DNA of 24,072 nt, from the IMG/VR virus record IMGVR_UViG_3300031696_000058, positions 1 to 24,072 of that record. The stretch is one strand, 5' to 3'. This DNA is from a virus. The notes beneath the pieces were generated by a model, which saw only the letters and a list, made by a program, of their open reading frames with translations, searched no databases and had not been told where the DNA came from. Positions 6,587-12,901 of this stretch are shown here, in pieces (positions within the stretch are counted from its first letter, which is position 1; the number at the start of each line of letters is the position of its first letter). The position numbers were made by a program, and so were the translations under genes.

Positions 6587-7912
6587 TTAAGCACCAACGT
6601 TAATATTCTTAACGCGGAAGGTACGGTAGTAAGGGTTGCTCAATGCACTTCCAATTCCGTCACCGGCTCCAGTCAACGGATTAGCAATAAGACCGTAACG
6701 GGTCTTAAAGGCAATCTTAGGCTGGAAGCTGTTCTCTCCAATAGCGCGAACCATTGTGAGAGGGACGTATGGCGCGTAGAACATACCAGCGTCATAAGGA
6801 GAAGATCCTTTATAACCAACAGTAGCGTAGTCAGTTGTAGAATATGGATCAACATACACCTTAAGACGCCCATTGAGAGTACCAGCAAATGTATTACCAG
6901 TAGCATCAACAGCGAGTTCACCTTCACCTGCGAAGGTGATCTTACCAGCTGCAGCAAGAGCTGAAGCAACATTGCTCGAACAGATAACGAAGTTACCTTT
7001 GCCGCGGCGTGTGTCAATAGCAATAGCGTTAGCTTCTTGCTCGATCTGGAAGATCAAAGACTGGAACCGCTCGACAGCCCAACGGCCATCAGCATCAGTA
7101 ACAAGGTCAAATACACCTGTTGTACCAACTCCACCCTTCTTACCAGTAACAACGATACTGCGAATCACCTCACGGTTGATTTCAGCAAGGATCTCACCGG
7201 AAAGAATGTTAGCAAGCTCGGACTCAGCGTCAAGGCCGTGTACAGCTTTGAGATCTTGAGCAAGCTCCATAGAGTACTCAGCCTTAAGCTGACGAGTCTT
7301 AGCAGTAACAGTCGACTTTTCGATAGTGAAGCCCATCTCAGCGAGATGCGTTCCGGTTTCACCTGCGCGCTCGGCGTCGATGGTTTCAAAACCAGTTCCT
7401 GTCGTAGCGGCAGTTACTCCAGCTACAGGTGGAGTAGCCCCTGGAACAGCAGTAACAGCCTCATGGTAGAGACCTTCACCGTGGGCGGGAGAGTCTGGAC
7501 CAGAGAAATCAGTGTCAGCCTCGTTGAAGAGAGCTTCAGGGTGATTACCCTCGACTGTGGTGATTGGGGTGTGATTAGGATTATAACGGGCTTTCATCGC
7601 AAAGATGAGGCCGGTAGGTCCGCTCATAGGCTGGACACCTGCAACATCATATGCAATAAGATTAGGCATTGCACGCCGCACCAATGAGATAAGCACTGGA
7701 TCAGGGCCTACAGCATTTAGTGTGCTTTGATTGGCATCAGCCTCGTTCATTACACCGAATGTGGATGCTTGAGACTGTTCGCGCATAGCAATCTCGGTAT
7801 TTTCGAGAAGTTTAGCGGTAACAGCTTTACGATAAGTGTCTTTGATAGGGGGAGCGTCAGCGTGTTCAAGCACTGGGCCCCACTTTTGGATTTCTTTTTC
7901 TGCGTTTAGCAT
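6587..7912 (-). CDS. 23: gp23, major capsid protein
   Basis: This is the main hexamer-forming head protein with an HK97-like fold. The 441-residue protein (T4 gp23 521) shows the conserved start of the family: KWGPVLEHADAPPI near residue 10, then VRRAMPNLIAYDVAGVQPM and GPTGLIFAMKARY around 78-110, and RTFRVKNINVGA at the C-terminus. The segment TFGVMNEADA aligns with the T4 maturation site, so the gp21 protease probably cuts after E57 (MNE|A). It is shorter than T4 gp23, mostly in surface loops. No gp24 vertex gene follows, unlike T4 but like cyanophages. A GAAAG/ACAAACTATT leader shared with gp19 and gp18 precedes the ATG. Confidence 0.96.
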   Translation of the reverse strand: MLNAEKEIQKWGPVLEHADAPPIKDTYRKAVTAKLLENTEIAMREQSQASTFGVMNEADANQSTLNAVGPDPVLISLVRRAMPNLIAYDVAGVQPMSGPTGLIFAMKARYNPNHTPITTVEGNHPEALFNEADTDFSGPDSPAHGEGLYHEAVTAVPGATPPVAGVTAATTGTGFETIDAERAGETGTHLAEMGFTIEKSTVTAKTRQLKAEYSMELAQDLKAVHGLDAESELANILSGEILAEINREVIRSIVVTGKKGGVGTTGVFDLVTDADGRWAVERFQSLIFQIEQEANAIAIDTRRGKGNFVICSSNVASALAAAGKITFAGEGELAVDATGNTFAGTLNGRLKVYVDPYSTTDYATVGYKGSSPYDAGMFYAPYVPLTMVRAIGENSFQPKIAFKTRYGLIANPLTGAGDGIGSALSNPYYRTFRVKNINVGA

Positions 7913-7927
7913 AATAGTTTGTCTTTC
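7913..7927 (-). promoter_or_regulatory. Ribosome-binding leader of gp23, shared with gp18 and gp19
   Basis: The minus strand reads GAAAGACAAACTATT directly before the ATG. The gp19 leader (GAAAGAAAAACTATT) and the gp18 leader (GAAAGGAACAAACTAGA) are nearly the same. GAAAG is the likely Shine-Dalgarno core. Sharing by three highly expressed virion genes suggests a translation signal, but a common T4-like late leader is also possible. Confidence 0.6.
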
Positions 7928-7945
7928 TTTTGTTGTTTGGTCGGG

Positions 7946-9349
7946 TTATTTGAAGCGAGAGAGAGTTGAAACATAGCGTTTCATGTCACCTGACAGATTG
8001 CTATTTGAATCAATTTCCCCCTCGACGATTGTTTTTACGTTAGTTGAACCAGTTGATTCAGTAATGATGGTTTCTTTCGAATCAGAATTAGAGAAGAAGC
8101 CTTCTTTAATAGTGGCTACCTTAGTTGCGAATGTTTCAGCATCTACAAAGTCAACCTCTTCAATGATAGAAGAGAGTTTAGCGACTTGTGTCGAAGCCAA
8201 ATCTGCAGTTGCTTCAGAGAGAATCTTTTCACGATGAAGACTTTCAACTTCTTCAGCGAGAACCGCATTCTTTCCTTGAACTCCTGCGAGTGACTCCTTA
8301 ACAGTAGTAACTTCATCGGAAAGTTGATCAACAAGATCAACCTTAGACTCAGGTACTTCAATGTAATGTTCAGTGAACACACCTTGAAGAGCATGCATGA
8401 AGTTTTCTGCGATTGTTGTGCGGAGCTTAGTATCAACGAATTCTTGATTATCTTCGATCCATGTTTCTACTACATAAGAAAGATAATCATCAATCTTAGT
8501 AACGAGCGACTCACGGATATAGACTACTTCTTCTTGAAGATCGTCATTATACTGATTTTCAAGAGATTCTTTGATCTCGACAACGCGGTTTGCAACAGCA
8601 CCTTCGAACAGTGTACCAACCTTAGCTTTAAAGCTTTCAGTCAATTCTTGTTCAGAGTCAGCAAGGATTTTAAGATCTTCAACATAGCTTTCGATCTCTT
8701 TTTCCTCGTCAATATCACCGCAAGAATCTTGGATAGCCTTATAAGAGGCTGTCAGCTGTTCTTTTTGCATAGTCTTAAGTTGACTGTACATTGCGTTGAC
8801 AATATCTGCCTTTGTTTTTGGCACTACTACTTCGCCTTCATCTTCACTCACATTAATACCTTTATAGGCGTTAACGAGTTGTGATTTCTTCATGGACTTA
8901 AGAGCGTCGAAACTTGCAGCAAGATAACCTGCCTTAGTCTTAACATTAGGAAGGTTGACTTCTTTTACAGAATCATCATCCTCATCTTTATCGTCCTTAT
9001 TCTCTACTGAATCATCCTCATCGGAATCTTCTTCTTCGGTTTTGGTTGTAGATTTGGCTTCTTCTACTTCTTCTTCAGAATCGTCATCATCCTCATCGGA
9101 ATCTTCTTCTTCTGTTTTAGTTGTAGATTTAGCTTCTTCTACTTCTTCTTCGGAATCGTCATCATCCTCATCGGATTCATCTTCGGATTCATTCTTCTTA
9201 GTTTCGCTAAGAAGCGCGTCTACGACGGCTTGAGTCAAAGTTTGTCTTGTGTCCTCAGCAACTTCTTCAGGATTATCCTGCACAAGCTCCTGATTCCCAA
9301 CAAGGTCCTTTTCCTCTACGTCTTCTATAATTTGGTTTTCGTCTGACAT
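7946..9349 (-). CDS. 22: gp22, prohead core scaffolding protein
   Basis: This is the main internal scaffold of the prohead, cut up by gp21 during maturation. I use the ATG at 9349 (MSDENQ); an in-frame ATG at 9388 would overlap the end of gp21 by 23 bases. The product is 467 residues, longer than T4 gp22 (269). After a short head it has a very acidic low-complexity region with a 25-residue tandem duplication (about residues 60-110), then two similar basic/helical blocks (KTKAGYLAASFDALKSMKKSQLVNAY and KTKADIVNAMYSQLKTMQKEQLT) and long alpha-helical, coiled-coil-rich sequence. The C-terminus ends SGDMKRYVSTLSRF. The position between gp21 and gp23 is diagnostic. Confidence 0.9.
   Translation of the reverse strand: MSDENQIIEDVEEKDLVGNQELVQDNPEEVAEDTRQTLTQAVVDALLSETKKNESEDESDEDDDDSEEEVEEAKSTTKTEEEDSDEDDDDSEEEVEEAKSTTKTEEEDSDEDDSVENKDDKDEDDDSVKEVNLPNVKTKAGYLAASFDALKSMKKSQLVNAYKGINVSEDEGEVVVPKTKADIVNAMYSQLKTMQKEQLTASYKAIQDSCGDIDEEKEIESYVEDLKILADSEQELTESFKAKVGTLFEGAVANRVVEIKESLENQYNDDLQEEVVYIRESLVTKIDDYLSYVVETWIEDNQEFVDTKLRTTIAENFMHALQGVFTEHYIEVPESKVDLVDQLSDEVTTVKESLAGVQGKNAVLAEEVESLHREKILSEATADLASTQVAKLSSIIEEVDFVDAETFATKVATIKEGFFSNSDSKETIITESTGSTNVKTIVEGEIDSNSNLSGDMKRYVSTLSRFK
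9022..9171 (-). repeat. 75-bp tandem duplication in gp22 (25-residue acidic repeat)
   Basis: Two 75-bp units (9022-9096 and 9097-9171) differ at only a few bases, mostly silent. Each encodes 25 residues rich in D, E and S with a KSTTKTEEE block. A partial third copy begins after 9171. The unit length is a multiple of three, so the frame is kept. Confidence 0.9.
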
Positions 9350-9365
9350 ATATTCTTGTTTTGAT

Positions 9366-10010
9366 TTAGAGTTTGGAGAGGAAATCATTGAAGATCCGTT
9401 CCTGAGCTTCGCTTACGCGCCCAAGTGGAACTTTATTAATTTCAGTCTCATATTCTTCAATTTGCTGAGGTTTGAGAAGGCCATTCTCCCAAATCCATTC
9501 GACCCCTTCCATAATGCCTTCAACGAAAGCAGAAGGAGCTGAAGGATCTTGGACAATATCAACAGTTGAAAGGACATAATCGCCCTTAACATATGATTTG
9601 CCATCCTTTTGCTCAACAGTACCCATACCACGGCTAGAGACACCTAACTTACATCCACCTTCAACGAGACCTTTCACGATTTTGCCCATTGGTGTATCAA
9701 GTATAAGTGCCTTTCCAACAACATCATTACCATTCCAATTAAGTTCGGTAATTCTGTGTGAAACTTTGTCTAAGTTAATCGCTGGTCCTTCGGGGTGATT
9801 CAATTCACCCACCGCCCGGCCAGTTTTTACTTGTTCTTTAACATATTTACCACAAGCTGATTCGAGAATAGCTTTTGGATAAATCCTGTTGTTACGGTTT
9901 TCTTGCTCCGCCTGCATAAAGACTCCTCTGATGAAAACGTTCTTTTCACCGTTGTCTTTTGCTTCAGTAATATACTCAAGCTGATCTAAATGTTCTGTGA
10001 TTAATTTCAT
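9366..10010 (-). CDS. 21: gp21, prohead core protein and maturation protease
   Basis: This is the serine protease that cuts scaffold and capsid proteins after head assembly. The 214-residue protein (T4 gp21 212) has the herpesvirus-like assemblin fold residues: catalytic His in GELNHPEGP (H72) and Ser in LGVSSRGMG (S125, next to S126). Further on, the TVDIVQDPSAPS segment resembles the family's conserved Asp region. RGVFMQAEQENRNNRIYP near residues 28-45 is the usual family start. The C-terminus (residues about 180-214) is likely self-processed. It follows a small gene by five bases and leads into gp22. Confidence 0.94.
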   Translation of the reverse strand: MKLITEHLDQLEYITEAKDNGEKNVFIRGVFMQAEQENRNNRIYPKAILESACGKYVKEQVKTGRAVGELNHPEGPAINLDKVSHRITELNWNGNDVVGKALILDTPMGKIVKGLVEGGCKLGVSSRGMGTVEQKDGKSYVKGDYVLSTVDIVQDPSAPSAFVEGIMEGVEWIWENGLLKPQQIEEYETEINKVPLGRVSEAQERIFNDFLSKL

Positions 10011-10015
10011 ACTTA

Positions 10016-10303
10016 TTATGCGTAAAAACCTACCTTAGTAAAGAGTACGTTAGCATTGGCACCTGTTCCAGCGGCTGCTGTCGATGCGAAAATTTGATCG
10101 GTTCCGTTTTTACGAACTATGATGTTACTTTTGTTTGGAACATAAAACGAAGCATAACGAGTTCCGGATGTTCCTGTTTCTATGTGCACGTGCGCTGCAG
10201 CAGTACCAGTATTTTGTACTAGAACTAGGTGAGCATCACTCACATTCGACGCTGCAGCAGTTAGTGATGCCGTTGCCGCGACTGTTAATGGTTCTATTTT
10301 CAT
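10016..10303 (-). CDS. Small beta-rich protein, possible capsid accessory or virion protein
   Basis: This 95-residue protein has no firm family. It begins MKIEPLTVAATASLTAA, is rich in Ala, Thr and Val with alternating hydrophobic residues, and ends VLFTKVGFYA, suggesting a small beta sandwich or barrel. I have seen this general look in small decoration or head-fibre proteins, but that is a loose resemblance. No transmembrane segment or signal peptide is visible. It lies between portal and protease in the place of T4 genes 67/68, yet it does not look like their acidic helical products. Late expression by read-through from 10741 is likely. No strong ribosome-binding site precedes the ATG. Confidence 0.7.
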   Translation of the reverse strand: MKIEPLTVAATASLTAAASNVSDAHLVLVQNTGTAAAHVHIETGTSGTRYASFYVPNKSNIIVRKNGTDQIFASTAAAGTGANANVLFTKVGFYA

Positions 10304-10318
10304 TTTTGTTAGTGTTGT

Positions 10319-10732
10319 TTAATCTTCCATTCCTAGTGTTAGTGATGCTATAGCATCTTTCAGATTGTCAAAATATCCTTTACCTGCTGCCTTCCCGCCA
10401 TCAAATCTAATTTTTCCCTTATCAAAAGAGAACTCGATAACAGAACCACCACCAAAATCGATTGAATTACCTTTTCGAGTATGGCCATGGCCCATTCCGA
10501 CAAAATATTTTATAAGCTTTTCGACGTCTTTTTCAGATGCTTCATTGACTCCTTCAAATGCTTCCTCGCAAGTGTTAGAAGTTGCTGCCTTATTGTAAAT
10601 CTCTCCGGTCAGGCCGACCATCCGCACCTCGAGGGATTGATTAAATTCGTGTTGTATCGCACTACCGAAGTCTTCTTGCGAAGCGGTATCAGTAACGATA
10701 CTTTTAAATAATTCTCTAGCAATATCACTCAT
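10319..10732 (-). CDS. Uncharacterised protein of the portal-protease gap
   Basis: This 137-residue protein is unrecognised. The first part (about residues 1-75) is helical and acidic (SDIARELFKSIVTDTASQ, EEAFEGVNEASEKDVEKL). The second part has a glycine-rich beta segment (HGHTRKGNSIDFGGGSVIEF, then FDKGKIRFDGGKAAGKGYF) and a helical end. It could be a core or inner head protein by position, since T4 places genes 67 and 68 here, but sequence gives no support for that identity. It has its own late promoter eight bases before the ATG and lies 35 bp beyond the gp20 stop codon. Confidence 0.8.
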   Translation of the reverse strand: MSDIARELFKSIVTDTASQEDFGSAIQHEFNQSLEVRMVGLTGEIYNKAATSNTCEEAFEGVNEASEKDVEKLIKYFVGMGHGHTRKGNSIDFGGGSVIEFSFDKGKIRFDGGKAAGKGYFDNLKDAIASLTLGMED

Positions 10733-10740
10733 ATCAATAC

Positions 10741-10748
10741 TATTTATA
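10741..10748 (-). promoter_or_regulatory. Late promoter TATAAATA after gp20
   Basis: A perfect octamer on the minus strand, eight bases before the ATG at 10732. It would transcribe the small gene, the 95-residue gene, gp21 and gp22. It lies in the gap after the gp20 stop codon. Confidence 0.7.
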
Positions 10749-10767
10749 GTTTTTATGGTTTACAGTT

Positions 10768-12279
10768 TTATATATCATCATCATCAATATCGGTATCTTC
10801 TTCTGCAGCTTCTTCTTCTGCAATTTCTTTGTCTAGCCGCATAATGTCTTCTTCAGACTGCTTAAGTATAACAGTGCGGACATACTTATCAGAGATGTAT
10901 TTGCCAACAATATCTTCAAGCATCTGTGACATCTCTAAACGTTCTCTGAGAATTTCAAATTCTTTGAGCTCGGCAAAATAGTTATCTTCGAGGAAGCTAA
11001 TGTTGATGCACTCCTCAATTTCCTCCCAGTCCTCTTCAGTAATAATTCCCTTAAGAATAAGCTGAATTCGCAAAGCATCCATTAACATAAACGAAAATTT
11101 CTTTCGAAGGCGGTCAATAAACTTCTGAAACTTGACCTCTTCTCTGGAAACTTCACTCGCTCTTCCTACGCTGAATGATGTTTCCTGTTCAAGCCTCGCA
11201 GTCGGCACGTTCAATGCACGATACAACTTACGTTGGAAGAATACCACATCTTCAATCTGACCTAAATTTTCTCCTCCTCCGAGAGTACTAATTTCAGTTC
11301 CTCTTCCACCTTCTCTACGAGGCAGATAGAAATCTTCAAGCATAGACATGTGTCGTCTGTCATCACTGATAGCACCAGTACTTGCATCATACACAAGCTT
11401 GTTTCTATAACGAGAAACGACTTGTTGGACGTATTCTTCAGCTTTACCTTTTGGAAGGTTACCAACGTCAATGTAGAAAATACGCCTTTCAGGAGCTCGC
11501 GATACACGATACACCACTAGAGAATCTTCCATATAGCGAAGCTGATTAACCAACTTCATTGCTTTGTGTAAGTGACCAACAGTGCGAGTTCTATCTGGAT
11601 CCATTATTCCAGAGTTAACTTGGATAATGGCATCATCTGAAAATTTTACACCGTTTAATCTATCAGCTGCATTAGAACCAAGATCCGGAGAATAAACGTA
11701 ATACTCATCAACGACTGTTTCGTATTCAAGCTTCGTATTAGGATCGAGTTTAGTTTCGACCTCTTTAACTTTGTTAATGTGTGTTGATTCAACTGGCCTG
11801 ATTTCAAGAATACCTCTCTTAGGATTCTTTGGGTCAATGATAACATTAAAGAATGATTTACCATCAACGTACCAATTGCGGAAGTACTCTGCGGCATTCC
11901 TATTAAATTTGTAGAGTTTCAACACCCGGTTGAACTCATCAATAATCTGCTTCTTTACTTTAGTTGGCAATTGCAGATCAATCATCGACAAAGACACCGG
12001 AGAAGATTCTTCAGATGACGCAATCGCGCTGTCAACAATATCAGAAACTGCAGCGTCGCACTCGGGTTGAAGCGAAGCCTCGCGGTATTTGCGGATCAAT
12101 TCGTGATCTGAAGTTCCGTCTGTGTCCGAAAGATTTACATACTGACCATAATATCCACCACCAGAAGTAACTGTGGTTGAAGCTTCATCGCTCTGTTTAG
12201 GTATAGGCGAGATTCCTTTAACCTCACCTTTGCCTGAGCTCTTTTTGCCAATTTCAAATCCAAATAAATTCATCGCCAT
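10768..12279 (-). CDS. 20: gp20, portal vertex protein
   Basis: The portal is a dodecameric ring at the head vertex through which DNA enters and to which the neck attaches. The 503-residue protein (T4 gp20 524) shows family blocks: DHELIRKYREASLQPECDAAVSDI near residue 60, FNRVLKLYKFNRNAAEYFRNW around 115-135, the FFNVIIDPKNPKRGI block, and FYIDVGNLPKGKAEEYV around 260-280, a region known from cyanophage g20 diversity studies. The C-terminal tail is highly acidic (EEEAAEED, DIDDDDI). Start codons MAM at 12279 and 12273 are both possible; the first gives MAMNLFGFEIGKK. A hairpin and a perfect late promoter lie directly upstream. Confidence 0.96.
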   Translation of the reverse strand: MAMNLFGFEIGKKSSGKGEVKGISPIPKQSDEASTTVTSGGGYYGQYVNLSDTDGTSDHELIRKYREASLQPECDAAVSDIVDSAIASSEESSPVSLSMIDLQLPTKVKKQIIDEFNRVLKLYKFNRNAAEYFRNWYVDGKSFFNVIIDPKNPKRGILEIRPVESTHINKVKEVETKLDPNTKLEYETVVDEYYVYSPDLGSNAADRLNGVKFSDDAIIQVNSGIMDPDRTRTVGHLHKAMKLVNQLRYMEDSLVVYRVSRAPERRIFYIDVGNLPKGKAEEYVQQVVSRYRNKLVYDASTGAISDDRRHMSMLEDFYLPRREGGRGTEISTLGGGENLGQIEDVVFFQRKLYRALNVPTARLEQETSFSVGRASEVSREEVKFQKFIDRLRKKFSFMLMDALRIQLILKGIITEEDWEEIEECINISFLEDNYFAELKEFEILRERLEMSQMLEDIVGKYISDKYVRTVILKQSEEDIMRLDKEIAEEEAAEEDTDIDDDDI

Positions 12280-12286
12280 AATATAT

Positions 12287-12294
12287 TATTTATA
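12287..12294 (-). promoter_or_regulatory. Late promoter TATAAATA before gp20
   Basis: A perfect octamer on the minus strand, seven bases before the first gp20 ATG. It follows the hairpin at 12300-12331 with only five bases between them, so a terminator-promoter pair is likely. Confidence 0.75.
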
Positions 12295-12299
12295 GTAAA

Positions 12300-12331
12300 C
12301 CACAGTGAGCGCTGGGGGATGCTCACTGTGG
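12300..12331 (-). terminator. Hairpin after gp19, possible weak terminator
   Basis: A perfect 11-bp inverted repeat (CCACAGTGAGC at 12300-12310, GCTCACTGTGG at 12321-12331) has a 10-base loop. In minus-strand RNA it is followed by only UUUA before the late octamer of gp20. It may terminate gp19 mRNA, stop 3' decay, or partly separate gp19 from gp20. It is symmetric, so it would form on either strand. Confidence 0.65.
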
Positions 12332-12347
12332 CCACTAACTTGTTTGT

Positions 12348-12869
12348 TTAAGAAGTAGTATTTGACTCCCAATACTGATAAGCGAATTCAACTGTGAATT
12401 CCTCAATAGTATCGGCTGAATCATTACTTACATCGATAGACGAAACACTCACTGGCCATGCCGACCTGAATGTGTATGTCTTAATAGTGTTACCTGCTTT
12501 ATCCAATTGATCAACTGAAAGATCAGTTTGATAATCAGATGGGTTTGTTAAACCAGTATTTGATACGTGTGTGTTTATTCCATTCTGCCACCGCTCCATA
12601 GCGTCGCGAACTTCAAACCCTGTATCATTAATAATAGTTACCGACCAGTTCTCGTATGTACGATCACCTGCTATTTTAAGTTGACGCCCACGATATGGTA
12701 CATCAATCTGTCCAACTGTACTGCCGGGAAGCTGAGCTGCTTTGCACATGAATTGTGCAAGCTCGCTATCTCCTGCAGCAAATCCTGGGAAAGTAAGGGA
12801 GGCCTTAAAAAGGTTTGCCCTTGCTCCACCACCGATAAGCTTTGCTTTAAAATCGTCTACTGTTGCCAT
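12348..12869 (-). CDS. 19: gp19, tail tube protein
   Basis: gp19 forms the hexameric rings of the inner tail tube. The 173-residue protein (T4 gp19 163) shows the usual family pattern: MATVDDFKAKLIGGGARANLF at the start, FMCKAAQLPGSTVGQIDVPY around 40-60, RTYENWSVTIINDTGFEVRDAMERW, and a C-terminal EEFTVEFAYQYWE. It lies 32 bases after gp18 with a GAAAGAAAAACTATT leader. A near match to the late octamer (AATAAATA, 12888-12895) sits 18 bases upstream. Confidence 0.95.
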   Translation of the reverse strand: MATVDDFKAKLIGGGARANLFKASLTFPGFAAGDSELAQFMCKAAQLPGSTVGQIDVPYRGRQLKIAGDRTYENWSVTIINDTGFEVRDAMERWQNGINTHVSNTGLTNPSDYQTDLSVDQLDKAGNTIKTYTFRSAWPVSVSSIDVSNDSADTIEEFTVEFAYQYWESNTTS

Positions 12870-12895
12870 AATAGTTTTTCTTTCTTTTATTTATT
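12870..12895 (-). promoter_or_regulatory. Leader and late-like octamer of gp19
   Basis: AATAAATA (12888-12895, one mismatch) is followed by GAAAGAAAAACTATT (12870-12884) and the ATG. The spacing puts the expected start site about 12 bases before the ATG, with GAAAG inside the short leader. gp19 may also be read through from gp18. Confidence 0.5.
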
Positions 12896-12901
12896 TAGTT
12901 A

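Noticed and set aside
7037-7687. 216-residue plus-strand open frame
   Set aside because: It lies wholly inside gp23 in another frame, has Ser/Cys-rich low-quality composition, and the gp23 reading is unmistakable.
8324-8884. 186-residue plus-strand open frame
   Set aside because: A shadow of the helical part of gp22, rich in Phe and Cys as expected from the reverse of Lys/Glu codons, with no credible start signal.
8955-9233. Serine-repeat plus-strand protein
   Set aside because: The reverse reading of the acidic GAA/GAT repeats of gp22; the Ser runs are a by-product.
9386-9388. Upstream ATG for gp22
   Set aside because: It overlaps the gp21 end by 23 bases and adds residues unlike the acidic start of the family; it cannot be fully excluded.
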